A DNA stretch of 64,000 nucleotides from an uncultured Ilumatobacter sp. (GTDB taxonomy: Bacteria; Actinomycetota; Acidimicrobiia; Acidimicrobiales; Ilumatobacteraceae). The stretch is from NCBI GenBank assembly GCA_905182555.1, contig CAJJBX010000003.1, positions 152,698 to 216,697 on the forward strand, given 5' to 3'. A program made the translations under genes and the position numbers. A model generated the notes under the pieces. The model did not search any database. It had not been told where the DNA came from and saw only the letters and a program-made list of their open reading frames with translations. Below are positions 18,273 through 27,136 of this stretch, piece after piece (the first letter of the stretch is position 1; the number at the start of each line of letters is the position of its first letter).

Positions 18273-19283
18273 CTACGCCGCGATGATGTCGGCGGAGCGG
18301 TATGCGGGTGCGACGGTCGGCACCGGATCAGTTTCTGGGAGGACCCCCCACGTGCCGTATGCGTCGTCGACGACAACGTCGGCGTCCTGCAATACGGCGA
18401 TTGCCCATGCGTTGAAGAGCTCGGGGCCTTGGACCGGCACGGCCTGCTCGAGCACCTGGTCGCGCACTGCGTCGAGTTCGTCGATCGTGCGGTCGTCAAC
18501 CCAGAGCAGGTGGAGACCAACGCTGCTGACGACGGGCCCGATTGCCTCGCCGAGTGGGGCCGATATCGTTGCTTCGGCGAGGCCAGGTGGGAGTGCACTC
18601 GGAGGAGAGCAGCCAAGGTCGCCGCCAGCGCCGACACCTTCGTCTCTCTGGACGAAGGGATGTATTGACAGGTCGCGGGCGACCGAGCCGAAATTTTCGC
18701 CTGCGTCAAGCCGTGCCCGGGCAACATCGAAGTCGGCTTCTACAGCGAATTGCATCTGCTTGATACAGACCTCGGCGTGAGCGAGCAAGTACTGCAGGTA
18801 GGCGGCGTCGATATCGAACCCGCCGCGTTCGGATCGCACTAGCGCTGCAGCGACTTCGGTTCTGAGCGTGTCGAGTTCTGCTTCAAGTTGAAGTCGTTCG
18901 CGCGTCCGGTTCTGCGCTCCCAGAACATCGTCGATGTTGCCCCGTGCTTCGATCACGGCAAGTTTCTCGTCGAGTGCGGCCTGGACAATCTCGGCCGACA
19001 ACTCCACATTTAAGTCGGCCAATGCATTGCGAACCATTGCCTCCCGGAGGACCAACACCACAGCACTTCCGGCGCGTTCATCGTCGTTGAGCACGTCGAC
19101 GTCGGTGTGCAATGCAGCGAATTGTTTGTGTGAAATTTCAATGCCGTCCACGGTTAGCGCCGGACCGTCGTTGTCGGCCGCACAAGCGCTGATCGCTGCG
19201 ACGCCGATCAGCGTTACAGCGACCGCTGCGAATGAATGACGTCGCGCTGCGAACCGAGTGATCTGAGGCTGCGTTCTCGGCAT
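18273..19283 (-). CDS. SurA/PpiC-like peptidylprolyl isomerase lipoprotein
   Basis: A 336-residue secreted protein. It has an N-terminal signal sequence with lipobox AISAC (Cys 34), a helical SurA-N-like region (about 45-180) with charged amphipathic helices, and a C-terminal parvulin-like segment (FGSVARDLS, GGDLGC, AISAPLGEAIGPVVSSVGLHLLWVDDR). The architecture matches extracytoplasmic foldases of actinobacteria. It lies four bases after the CMD gene, so it is transcribed with the crotonase/CaiB/amidohydrolase operon. That is unusual and may reflect a need for folding of a secreted pathway component, or simply read-through. Isomerase activity is inferred only from the fold pattern. Confidence 0.72.
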   Translation of the reverse strand: MPRTQPQITRFAARRHSFAAVAVTLIGVAAISACAADNDGPALTVDGIEISHKQFAALHTDVDVLNDDERAGSAVVLVLREAMVRNALADLNVELSAEIVQAALDEKLAVIEARGNIDDVLGAQNRTRERLQLEAELDTLRTEVAAALVRSERGGFDIDAAYLQYLLAHAEVCIKQMQFAVEADFDVARARLDAGENFGSVARDLSIHPFVQRDEGVGAGGDLGCSPPSALPPGLAEATISAPLGEAIGPVVSSVGLHLLWVDDRTIDELDAVRDQVLEQAVPVQGPELFNAWAIAVLQDADVVVDDAYGTWGVLPETDPVPTVAPAYRSADIIAA

Positions 19284-19287
19284 CAGG

Positions 19288-19800
19288 TCAGCATGCTCCA
19301 GCGACTTTCATTGCGTATCCGAGGAACGTGTAGTAGCCGACGAGCGCCGACAATTCGATGACGCGGCTCGTGCCGATGGCGACCTCGATTTCATCGAAAG
19401 TCTCGTCGGATACGTTGCTGTTAGCGCACAACTCGCGAACGAAATCGACGATCATCTGGTCATCGGGTGCAATGTTTCCTGCGCCGCTCTTGAGCGCAGT
19501 GATCGTGCCTTCAGCAACCCCTGCCGAGCGAGCGATGTCGACATGGCTTGTCCATTCGAATTCGCAGTCGTGGACTTGTGAGGTCGTGATGATTGCGAGT
19601 TCGCGGTCATGGTCGCTGAGCTGACCCTGGTAGCGGATTTGATGACCGAGTTTCGCTGCAGCACCAGCGATGCCAGGCGTATGAAGTAGTACCTCGTAGG
19701 GACGGATCATTGATCCGCGAGTTTCGACGACCGAATCGAAAACAGCTTGGCGTTCCGAGTCGAGTTCCTCGCGGTGTGTCAGGAGCGGGATCCGTGCCAT
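19288..19800 (-). CDS. Carboxymuconolactone decarboxylase / AhpD-like protein
   Basis: A 170-residue all-helical CMD family protein. The signature region is ELAIITTSQVHDCEFEWTSHVDIARSAG, with C, E and H in the CxFEWxxH arrangement seen in catabolic CMD proteins rather than the CxxC of AhpD peroxidase reductases. The function could be decarboxylation of a ring-opened lactone, or a helper role. It begins two bases after the stop of the ACMSD-like amidohydrolase and is followed by the lipoprotein gene. Confidence 0.8.
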   Translation of the reverse strand: MARIPLLTHREELDSERQAVFDSVVETRGSMIRPYEVLLHTPGIAGAAAKLGHQIRYQGQLSDHDRELAIITTSQVHDCEFEWTSHVDIARSAGVAEGTITALKSGAGNIAPDDQMIVDFVRELCANSNVSDETFDEIEVAIGTSRVIELSALVGYYTFLGYAMKVAGAC

Positions 19801-19802
19801 GT

Positions 19803-20900
19803 CTACTTTTGTCCGATCTTGAAGAGGCGAGCGGCATTGCCACCCAGAATCCGTTCACGTGATGTCTCGGTGAGCTTTGCTTGCTCGAGGAAGGCCAGCG
19901 GATCGGTTGGGCCCATGTCGAATGGGTAGTCGGTCCCGAGCAGCACTTGTTTGTCGCTGTACTCGTCGACGAGGTACTCCACCATTTTTGGTTCGAACAC
20001 TGTGGTGTCGAAGTGCAGTTTGTGGAGGTATTCGCTGGGTGGCCGTGAGATGTGGCGACGCATTTCTGGACGCATTTTGAATGCGTGATCCGTACGGGCG
20101 AAGTAGAAGGGGAGGTACCCGCCACCGTGCACAACCACCATCTTGAAGTCAGGGAATCGCTCCCAGACTCCGCCGAGGATCATGCGCGAAATAGCAACCG
20201 TCGATGCAAGCGGCATGCAGACCACATTGACGAGGTAGTAGTCGTCCATCCGTTGGCCATGGGTGAACCCCTGCGGGTGCAGGATTGCGGTCATGTCGAG
20301 CTCTACGGCCTTCTCCCAAATTGGGTCAAACCGCCGGTGGTCGAGATCTTCACCATTGACGTCGCCGTTGATCTGGAACCCGTTGAAACCGAAGTCGCGC
20401 TTGGCCTCTTCCATGACCTCGATTGCAATGTCTGGGTAACCCATTGGAAGGTTCGCAACACCGGCGAACCGTTCGGGGTATGCCGCGACGACCTCTGCGA
20501 ACCGCTCATGCTGAATACGGCAGGATCTCAGAGCGTTCTGCGGGTCGAGCCAGTAGTAGTACTGAGGGGGGACGACCGACAGCAACTGCATGTCGATGCC
20601 CTGTTTATCCATGTCGGCAATGCGTGCTTCAGGCTCGTGGTACCGCGCGACCTGATCGGGCTGGCTACGGAGTTCAGTGTTGTACCGGATGCTCTCGGGC
20701 GGACTGAAGAACGTGCGGGGGTCCATCTCTGGCTTGAAGTGTGGTTTGGCGAGCGCGGCGGATTGAGCGACCGCCAGATGAGAGTGAACGTCGATACAGA
20801 GGCAAGTCGGCCTCTGGGCTGTGGTCGGTTCCCACTTCGGGCCAAGTTCGGGCCACCATTCGCCCCCGGGGATTTCTGGTCCGGTCTTCTGATCTGTCAT
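19803..20900 (-). CDS. ACMSD-like amidohydrolase-2 family protein
   Basis: A 365-residue TIM-barrel metalloprotein of the amidohydrolase_2 family, which includes 2-amino-3-carboxymuconate-semialdehyde decarboxylase, 5-carboxyvanillate decarboxylase and related hydratases. Metal-site motifs: HxH in CIDVHSHLAV, His in TAILHPQG, His in MVVVHGGGYLPF and Asp in LLGTDYPFDMG. It is paralogous to the genes at 24983 and 57411, sharing LPFY/LPAY and TDYPFDMG blocks. The start overlaps the CaiB stop (ATGA). Non-oxidative decarboxylation or C-C hydrolysis of a pathway acid is the likely role. Confidence 0.86.
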   Translation of the reverse strand: MTDQKTGPEIPGGEWWPELGPKWEPTTAQRPTCLCIDVHSHLAVAQSAALAKPHFKPEMDPRTFFSPPESIRYNTELRSQPDQVARYHEPEARIADMDKQGIDMQLLSVVPPQYYYWLDPQNALRSCRIQHERFAEVVAAYPERFAGVANLPMGYPDIAIEVMEEAKRDFGFNGFQINGDVNGEDLDHRRFDPIWEKAVELDMTAILHPQGFTHGQRMDDYYLVNVVCMPLASTVAISRMILGGVWERFPDFKMVVVHGGGYLPFYFARTDHAFKMRPEMRRHISRPPSEYLHKLHFDTTVFEPKMVEYLVDEYSDKQVLLGTDYPFDMGPTDPLAFLEQAKLTETSRERILGGNAARLFKIGQK

Positions 20901-22120
20901 GTGTCCTCCGGTTGTGATTCGACGATGGTCGTAGTTCCCGCTGCGACGAGCTGGTTGAACCGGTCGACATCGAGGCCTACGTCGTCGACGAGCACCTCTC
21001 GGCTGTGTTGACCAAGGAGTGGTGGCGGGCGCCGAATCGAGGGTGGCGTACCGAACATCTGAAATGGAATACCGACGACCGAAACAGCACCGACAGTCGG
21101 GTGGTCGAGGCGCTCAACCATTTGGCGATCAGCTGTTTGCTGGGTCGCTAACGCCTCGGCAACGGTATGGATTGGACCGGACGGAATTCCGTTTGGTTCG
21201 AGTTCAGCAGTCCACTCGGCGCGCGTCCGGTGACGCATTGCTGCAGTGACGAGTCCGTCGATTTCGTCGCGGTGCTTGACTCGATCTCGGTTACGTACAA
21301 ACCGTTCATTGGTCGCCCACTCTGGATGTCCGAGCACCTCGGCGAACCGAGCAAACTGGTCGTCGTTGCCGACTGATACGGCGAGTTCGCCGTCGGCTGT
21401 TGCGAACGTTCGGTATGGGACGATGTTGGGATGTCCGTTGCCAAACCGTTGGGCATCCTCGCCCGATGCGAGGTGGTTGGAGGCGACGTTGGCGAGCATC
21501 TGGATGCCGGTGTCGTGGAGTGATGCTTCACACCGTTGTCCACGCCCTGTCCGTTGCCGGGCCTGAAGTGCGCCGAGGATCGAGATGGCGGCGAACATTC
21601 CGGTGCAGATGTCGACGATCGCAACGCCGAGCTTCATTGATTCGCCGTCGGTTTCGCCGGTGATCGACATGAGCCCGGTCTCGGCCTGGAGGATGAAGTC
21701 GTAACCGGGCAAGCCAGCCTTCGGCCCGCTCGACCCGTAGCCCGACACGGTGCAACGCACGACGGTCGGTGCGTGCTCGTTGTACCAGTCGTCGGTGAGG
21801 CCCCATCGATCGAGCGTTCCGATTTTGAAGTTGTCGACCACGACGTCTGCGGTGATGATGAGTTCACGGAGCACAGCGCGTCCACCGTCTGTGGTGAGAT
21901 CAAGTGTGAGACTTCGCTTGTTTCGATTGACGCCGAGAAAGTACGCGGATTCGGTGCCGACGAACGGAGGCCCCCAGGCACGGGTGTCGTCGCCGCGGCC
22001 AGGCCGCTCGACCTTGATCACATCGGCACCCATGTCGCCGAGCCACATTGCGCACAGCGGCCCGGCAAGAATGCGCGTGAGGTCCACGACGCGCAGGCCT
22101 GCGAGCGCTCCTTCCGTCAT
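20897..22120 (-). CDS. CaiB/BaiF family (class III) CoA-transferase
   Basis: A 407-residue class III CoA-transferase. The N-terminal VVDLTRILAGPLCAMWLGDMGADVIKVE and the catalytic Asp in VAIVDICTGMFA (about residue 170) are clear. The start ATG at 22120 (MTEGALAGLR) overlaps the crotonase stop by four bases; longer upstream frames would lie inside the crotonase. It presumably makes the acyl-CoA used by the adjacent MenB/BadI-like crotonase. This is the second CaiB gene in the island. Confidence 0.9.
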   Translation of the reverse strand: MTEGALAGLRVVDLTRILAGPLCAMWLGDMGADVIKVERPGRGDDTRAWGPPFVGTESAYFLGVNRNKRSLTLDLTTDGGRAVLRELIITADVVVDNFKIGTLDRWGLTDDWYNEHAPTVVRCTVSGYGSSGPKAGLPGYDFILQAETGLMSITGETDGESMKLGVAIVDICTGMFAAISILGALQARQRTGRGQRCEASLHDTGIQMLANVASNHLASGEDAQRFGNGHPNIVPYRTFATADGELAVSVGNDDQFARFAEVLGHPEWATNERFVRNRDRVKHRDEIDGLVTAAMRHRTRAEWTAELEPNGIPSGPIHTVAEALATQQTADRQMVERLDHPTVGAVSVVGIPFQMFGTPPSIRRPPPLLGQHSREVLVDDVGLDVDRFNQLVAAGTTTIVESQPEDT

Positions 22121-22989
22121 TCGTTTGCGCGTGCGGCTCGAGAGCTCTCGGCTTGGTTCTGCCCAGTGCTGAAGTCGTCGAGGTAGGTGTCGAGTGCTTC
22201 CTTGTTGCGCTCTCGAAATTGATGGAAGTCGGCTGGACGCTTTTCGAGGAAGGCGTTCATGCCTTCGAGCGATTCCTCGGTGCCCCAGATATTGGCGAGC
22301 AATTCCATGCCGTGTTGCCACGAGGGGTACAGCGCATCGGAGTCGTAGTTGAGGCTGACCTTCGTGGCTCGGATCGTTTGTGAGCTAAATCCCCTGATGT
22401 CGGCGACGACTTCTTCGACCCGCTCCAGTAGGTCGGCTGCAGGAACCGCTTCATTTGCGAGCCCGATCGCCGCTGCCTCGGCGCCGGAGTAGCGTTTACA
22501 CAAGAAGATCATTTCTTTGGCGCGGCGCTCTCCGATCAGCTTGCCAATGTATTGCGTGGCTCCAACCGTTGGGCAGGCTCCGACGCGTGCTCCGGTTTGA
22601 CCGAAGATCGAGTCGTTGCTGGCGATCACGAGGTCACACCACAGCATTAATTCGTGGCCGCCACCGACACACGCTCCTTCGACCATTGCGATAACCGGAA
22701 TGGGCAAGTTGCGACAGGTCATTGCGACCTTCTGCATGCGGTCGTTCCACATGGAGGAATTGGCCTTGTTCAGTTTCATCATCGCGTGAAAGTCGCCGCC
22801 AGCTGAGAAGTGGCCGCCGATTCCGTAGACAACCACTGCAACGATCGTTGGGTCCTCGCGCGTTTCGTTGAGGGCGTGTGCGATTTCATCAAGCGTCTGC
22901 TCACGAAAGGCGTTGCGAACTTCGGGTCGATTGAGGCCGATCCAGGTGGCGTCGTTGCGCCGGTCGACGATGATTTCGCTGTAGTTCAA
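22117..22989 (-). CDS. Enoyl-CoA hydratase/isomerase (crotonase) family, MenB/BadI-like
   Basis: A 290-residue crotonase. The oxyanion-hole segments FSAGGDFHAM and VEGACVGGGHELMLWCDLVIA are present. The block FGQTGARVGACPTVGATQYIGKLIGERRAKEMIFLCKRYSG resembles the MenB and 2-ketocyclohexanecarboxyl-CoA hydrolase (BadI) subfamily, which performs Dieckmann-type ring closure or ring opening, rather than simple enoyl hydration. A ring-cleaving role on a cyclic CoA thioester is therefore plausible. The start is a TTG at 22989 with AGGAG eight bases upstream; I see no in-frame ATG with a ribosome site. It is first in the 22989-18273 operon below operator D. Confidence 0.84.
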   Translation of the reverse strand: MNYSEIIVDRRNDATWIGLNRPEVRNAFREQTLDEIAHALNETREDPTIVAVVVYGIGGHFSAGGDFHAMMKLNKANSSMWNDRMQKVAMTCRNLPIPVIAMVEGACVGGGHELMLWCDLVIASNDSIFGQTGARVGACPTVGATQYIGKLIGERRAKEMIFLCKRYSGAEAAAIGLANEAVPAADLLERVEEVVADIRGFSSQTIRATKVSLNYDSDALYPSWQHGMELLANIWGTEESLEGMNAFLEKRPADFHQFRERNKEALDTYLDDFSTGQNQAESSRAARANE

Positions 22990-23032
22990 TGGAGTACTCC
23001 TGTGTGGTGAATCAATAGGACCACTGCAATCC

Positions 23033-23050
23033 TACATAATATACGATAGT
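23033..23050 (+). promoter_or_regulatory. Palindromic operator site D upstream of crotonase operon
   Basis: The plus strand reads TACATAATATACGATAGT, a weaker copy of the island palindrome. On the minus strand it contains TATATTAT, a -10-like box about 45 bases before the crotonase TTG, so this transcript would have a leader with the AGGAG site. Confidence 0.55.
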
Positions 23051-23060
23051 GGGTGCGAAC

Positions 23061-23942
23061 TCAACAGCGGCCAATTCCGGCCCGGCGGCGCATGACTTCC
23101 ATAACGGAAGCGTTGTCCTCGTCAGCGAGTCCGCCGTCGACCGCGTCGACCAACGCTGCCCGTACGACTTCGACAAGCGCGTGCGATGCGCCGATTGATT
23201 CGGCGTGGGCATTGATCAGTCGGGCATCCTTGAGGCTTTGGCGAACGCGCGACGCAGGCGGGTTGAAGTCGCCATCGATCATCCGCTGGCCCCAAATGTC
23301 CATTGCCTTGGAGTAGGCCGCACTGTCACGAAGCACCTGGAACATTGGTTCCAGCTCAAGACCGGCCTTCTCTGCGACAGCGAGGCCCTCGGCAATGGCT
23401 GCGCGATTGATGTACAAGATGTGATTCACCACGATTTTCGCGCGCATCCCAGCACCCAGCGGCCCAACTCGATACACCTGTCGCCCGAGCGGTTCGAGCA
23501 CTGCAGCGGCCCTTGTCACATCAGCAGCTGCTCCACCGATCATAAAAATGATGTCCTTGACCGCCGCCTGAGCGGCGTTGCCCGACACTGTGGCATCGAC
23601 ATACCTGGCGCCAATCGACGCCAACATCAGCGAACCAGTGAACGAATCGGACGGATCCCCAGTCGTCGTGTCGATGACGAGTAATTCAGACGGCGCGGCC
23701 TCGACGATTTCATTGCATACAGCGATGGTGGTCGAGCTGTTTGGCAGGGAAAGAATGGCCAGAGAGCACGAGACCACGGCATCAGCGATCGACTCGACCG
23801 AGACGCCTCCACGGCGAACGTGCTCCCGGCGGCGACCGTGGTTTGGATCGTATCCGACCACTGTGTGGCCTTCACCCTGAAGGTGCGTTGCCAGCGTCGA
23901 ACCCATCAACCCGAGTCCGATCATCGCAATTGATTCACTCAC
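23061..23942 (-). CDS. Beta-hydroxyacid dehydrogenase family (3-hydroxyisobutyrate dehydrogenase-like)
   Basis: A 293-residue NAD(P)-dependent dehydrogenase. It shows the N-terminal dinucleotide motif IAMIGLGLMGSTLA, the DATVSG substrate motif, and the catalytic Lys in GAGMRAKIVVNHIL. The family oxidises 3-hydroxyisobutyrate, tartronate semialdehyde, glyoxylate or related 3-hydroxy acids. It begins ten bases after the LigI-like lactonase and forms a two-gene unit with it. A second, more distant homologue lies at 47520. Confidence 0.87.
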   Translation of the reverse strand: MSESIAMIGLGLMGSTLATHLQGEGHTVVGYDPNHGRRREHVRRGGVSVESIADAVVSCSLAILSLPNSSTTIAVCNEIVEAAPSELLVIDTTTGDPSDSFTGSLMLASIGARYVDATVSGNAAQAAVKDIIFMIGGAAADVTRAAAVLEPLGRQVYRVGPLGAGMRAKIVVNHILYINRAAIAEGLAVAEKAGLELEPMFQVLRDSAAYSKAMDIWGQRMIDGDFNPPASRVRQSLKDARLINAHAESIGASHALVEVVRAALVDAVDGGLADEDNASVMEVMRRRAGIGRC

Positions 23943-23952
23943 CGGGCGAACC

Positions 23953-24834
23953 TCAGAATCGGTAGAACGCTTGAGGAGTGGTCGCGAAGATCTTCTGGCG
24001 CAGGTCAGCGTCGGCGATCCAGTCGTAGGCGGCGTCGACCAGGTCGCCGTCGTTCGGGTTGATCTCGTACTTGTTTGGGTGTGGCCAATCCGTCCCCCAC
24101 ATGAGGCGGTCGGGGGCGGCGTCCAATAATGCGTGGGCCATGGGCGTCACGTCGTCATACGGAGGGAGGTCGGTGTGGCTCACCCGGTTCGCGCCCGAGA
24201 TCTTGATCCAAGTGTTGCCCGCCCGAGCGAGTTCGAGGAGCGCTTTGAATCCTGGGGTCATGATGCCGTTGGTGGCCGACTGATAGGCGAAATGGCCGAT
24301 ACTCATTGGAACGGTCAATGCAGTAAAGATCGGCATCAACTCAACGATGTCGGCGCCAGGGAACAAGAATTCGAGATGCCAGCCCAGCGGTCGGATCCGA
24401 TCACAGAGGTGCGGAATCTCATCCATCCTTATCGGCATTCCGCCGAGGTTGTCGGTGTTGAGGCGTACGCCTCGTACGCCGCGGGCGTCGAGCGTGTGGA
24501 GTTCGTCATCGCTGATGTCGAGACCGCAGGCGATGACAGCGCGCGCTCGATTTGGTGTCTCAGTATTTAACGTCGACATCGAGTCGACGATGGCGGAGTT
24601 GTCGGTTCCGTACACCGACGGCTGGGTCAAGACGACGCGGTCAACGCCGAGGGTCAAATGCAGGTGACGCAGATCGTCGAGTGTGGAAGGGGGAGGGTCG
24701 TACCCCCTGGCGGGGTCGAGTGGGTATTTCGGTTCGAACACGTGCACGTGCGTATCGACTGTTCCGCTTGGCAATTCGACCGATGGAGTCCGCGGGTGTC
24801 GGTCCGGCGTGATGCACTTGCGGATCTTTGTCAT
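23953..24834 (-). CDS. LigI-like (2-pyrone-4,6-dicarboxylate lactonase family) amidohydrolase
   Basis: A 293-residue TIM-barrel hydrolase. The N-terminal VDTHVHVFEPKYPLDPARGYDPP, the central VRGVRLNT, His in LEFLFPGAD and MSIGHFAY, and the C-terminal MWGTDWPHP are the pattern of LigI and the related 4-sulfomuconolactone hydrolases. LigI opens 2-pyrone-4,6-dicarboxylate in lignin-aromatic degradation, so a lactone substrate is likely. I start at the ATG at 24834 because AAAGGAG precedes it; the ATG at 24912 lies within the TATGAT -10 box of site E and would need to be untranscribed. It is divergent from the ACMSD-like gene at 24983. Confidence 0.82.
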   Translation of the reverse strand: MTKIRKCITPDRHPRTPSVELPSGTVDTHVHVFEPKYPLDPARGYDPPPSTLDDLRHLHLTLGVDRVVLTQPSVYGTDNSAIVDSMSTLNTETPNRARAVIACGLDISDDELHTLDARGVRGVRLNTDNLGGMPIRMDEIPHLCDRIRPLGWHLEFLFPGADIVELMPIFTALTVPMSIGHFAYQSATNGIMTPGFKALLELARAGNTWIKISGANRVSHTDLPPYDDVTPMAHALLDAAPDRLMWGTDWPHPNKYEINPNDGDLVDAAYDWIADADLRQKIFATTPQAFYRF

Positions 24835-24904
24835 GGGTTTGTCTGCTCCTTTGTCCAGCGGCCGTCGAAGGGGGGGGGAGGCGTATCGTTTTGCCTTCCT
24901 GTCT

Positions 24905-24922
24905 AATATCATATATTATGCA
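24905..24922 (-). promoter_or_regulatory. Palindromic operator site E between divergent amidohydrolases
   Basis: The minus strand reads TGCATAATATATGATATT. It sits between two divergent units, each with a ribosome site downstream, so one site may control both. The TATGAT half gives a -10 for the minus transcript with a leader of about 70 bases. Confidence 0.7.
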
Positions 24923-24982
24923 CAATACGTCCGCTCTGATGGATGGACGTATTGCAAGCCCGAGGAAAGAGCAGCACAGTCA

Positions 24983-25999
24983 ATGAGAGCGAAACGATCT
25001 AACGGTCCCGTCATCGATATCCACTGTCACCGTGAATGTGGGCCAGCCGGTGAAACAATGAAGGAAGAGGTCCGTAAAGCTGGCCGCGTGCCATTGCAGT
25101 ACGGCAATGACACGACAAAGCGGGTGAACGCTGCGCAGCTTGAGTATTTGCGTCCAAAGATGGATTTCTTGGACGTTCGGCTCAAGGACATGGATGAGAT
25201 GGGCGTCGACATGCAGGCAGTCGCGGTCGCCGTGTACCAGTACTACTACTGGGCTGATGCCGAGGTCGGTGCGCGGGTTTCACGGGTCGTGAACGAAGAA
25301 CTCGCCGAGTCGACCTCGAGGTATGGCGGCCGCTTCTCGCCGCTTGGCACCGTGCCCATGCAGGACACCGACGCTGCGATTGCCGAGCTGCGCTACTGCG
25401 TCGAAGAGCTCGGATTCAAGGGGTTGGAAATAGGAACGCACATCAACGGCGAAGAGATTGCTGCACCTCGCTTCGAACCGTTCTGGGCAGAAGTTGAGCG
25501 ACTTGGCGCGGTGGTTGTGGTTCACACGTCCGGTCATAACCACATGGACCGACTTGCCGACCACAACTTCCTCAATATTCTCGGGCACGCCTTCGAAGCG
25601 ACTCTTGCGACGGCGCACCTGATTTTCAGTGGCGTGATCGATCGGTATCCGAATCTTAAGATCGTGGTGGTGCATGGCGGCGGCTATCTCCCCGCCTACG
25701 CCGGCCGCATCGATCACGCATGGCGGGCTCGCGAGGACGTCAGCGAAGGAGTCCGCCTGCCACCGACCGACTATCTGAAGAAGTTTTACTTCGACACGAT
25801 GGTCTTCGAGCCGGACCAACTGAAGTTTTTGATCGACAAGTACGGTGCCGATCACATTCTCCTAGGCACCGACTATCCGTACGACATGGGCGACGACGAT
25901 CCGCTCGACACGATTGGTCGAGTCGAGGGCCTGAACCAAGACCAAATCGACCTAATCAGCGGCGGTAATGCCGCCCGCTTGCTTGGATTTGGCTCATGA
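24983..25999 (+). CDS. ACMSD-like amidohydrolase-2 family protein
   Basis: A 338-residue amidohydrolase_2 member. Visible: HxH in VIDIHCHREC, a YQYYYW segment shared with the 19803 paralogue, His in VVVVHTSGH, IVVVHGGGYLPAY, and Asp in LLGTDYPYDMG. A metal-dependent decarboxylase or hydrolase role is likely. I chose the ATG at 24983 (MRAKRSNGP) because GAGGAAAG precedes it and upstream in-frame codons run through the divergent promoter. The stop overlaps the Gfo/Idh start by four bases, giving a three-gene operon with two dehydrogenases. Confidence 0.85.
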   Translation: MRAKRSNGPVIDIHCHRECGPAGETMKEEVRKAGRVPLQYGNDTTKRVNAAQLEYLRPKMDFLDVRLKDMDEMGVDMQAVAVAVYQYYYWADAEVGARVSRVVNEELAESTSRYGGRFSPLGTVPMQDTDAAIAELRYCVEELGFKGLEIGTHINGEEIAAPRFEPFWAEVERLGAVVVVHTSGHNHMDRLADHNFLNILGHAFEATLATAHLIFSGVIDRYPNLKIVVVHGGGYLPAYAGRIDHAWRAREDVSEGVRLPPTDYLKKFYFDTMVFEPDQLKFLIDKYGADHILLGTDYPYDMGDDDPLDTIGRVEGLNQDQIDLISGGNAARLLGFGS

Positions 26000-27135
26000 C
26001 CCCCGTCATGCCGGGCTCGGGGCAGAGTGGCATCGGCTTGGCACTTATTGGTTGTGGCACGATCGGTCGAATTCGGGCCGAGCTTGCTCGAGAACATCCA
26101 GGTATCGCGTGGCTCGGGCTTGCTGACCGAAACGCTGAGGTCGCACAGCAACTTGGCCACGACACCGACGCCGACTTCGTCACGACCGACACGGAGGCGT
26201 TGTTGGCGCGGCCCGAGGTGACAGCCGTGATCGTTGCTACTGACGAGCAAGAACACGTCGACCCGGTGATGCGGGCTGTTTCTTACGGATTTCCGCTTTT
26301 CATCGAAAAACCACTCGCGACTGATCCGGTGGAATCAGCCAGCGTGCTCGCAGCTATCGAAGCCAACGGCGTCGATGCCGTGATTGGGTACACCAACCGG
26401 TTCCGTCGGCGCTTTCTGACGACCAAGCAGCGCCTGCGCGATGGCCAAATCGGCGAGGTCACCACCGTCATGACTCGAGCTTTGATGAATCGGATGGTGG
26501 TGTACGCCACGTTAAGTAAGGCTGCAGATCGCTCGAATCTCACGCCGATGGTTGTCTCGGGTACTCATTCGCTCGACATGTCGATGTGGTTGATGGAGGG
26601 CAAGACGCCTGTCGAGGTGTATGCACGATCGAACGACACCCTGCTCGGCGAGTGGGGGACGAAGGACGCCACCCTCGGGATTTTCACGATGGATGACGGC
26701 ACGTTGTTCAGCATGGGCATCAGTTGGGCGCTCCCCGTTGTCTGGCCGGGCGCTGTGTACGGGCTGGAGATTGGCATCGTTGGGACCAAGGGCGTGATCG
26801 ATATCGAAGACACGCACCGCGACGTGATCGTGGCGTCGGAAATTCCGCAGCCGGCGGGCTATCGCAGCCGAGGCTTCGAGGCGCCAGCTGCTCGCCACGT
26901 TGACTTTCTCGGCAGTTATCCACCGGGTGACATTTCCGACGGAATGTTGTGGGGCCCGATGCGCGAGGAAACGCTCACCTGGTTCAACCGCTTGTCGAAG
27001 GGTTTCGCGACGCCGCATGCCACCGCTGCTGAAGGCCATCGCAACCTCATGCTCACGATGGCAATGGACCTGTCAGCGCGAACCGGCAAGGCCATCAAGC
27101 TCCCAATCGAACCCGAACAGCTTTTGGAGGCATGA
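25996..27135 (+). CDS. Gfo/Idh/MocA family oxidoreductase
   Basis: A 379-residue NAD(P) oxidoreductase. The Rossmann motif is LALIGCGTIGRIRA and the EKP motif is FIEKPLATDP. It is close in sequence to the protein at 11064 (shared RFRRRFL, matching MSMGISWALPVVWP with TLGASWEVPVFWP, and DTHRD/DDHRD), so the two are likely duplicates working on the same type of substrate. The start ATG overlaps the amidohydrolase stop (ATGA). It is followed two bases later by another member of the same superfamily. Confidence 0.88.
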   Translation: MTPVMPGSGQSGIGLALIGCGTIGRIRAELAREHPGIAWLGLADRNAEVAQQLGHDTDADFVTTDTEALLARPEVTAVIVATDEQEHVDPVMRAVSYGFPLFIEKPLATDPVESASVLAAIEANGVDAVIGYTNRFRRRFLTTKQRLRDGQIGEVTTVMTRALMNRMVVYATLSKAADRSNLTPMVVSGTHSLDMSMWLMEGKTPVEVYARSNDTLLGEWGTKDATLGIFTMDDGTLFSMGISWALPVVWPGAVYGLEIGIVGTKGVIDIEDTHRDVIVASEIPQPAGYRSRGFEAPAARHVDFLGSYPPGDISDGMLWGPMREETLTWFNRLSKGFATPHATAAEGHRNLMLTMAMDLSARTGKAIKLPIEPEQLLEA

Positions 27136-27136
27136 C

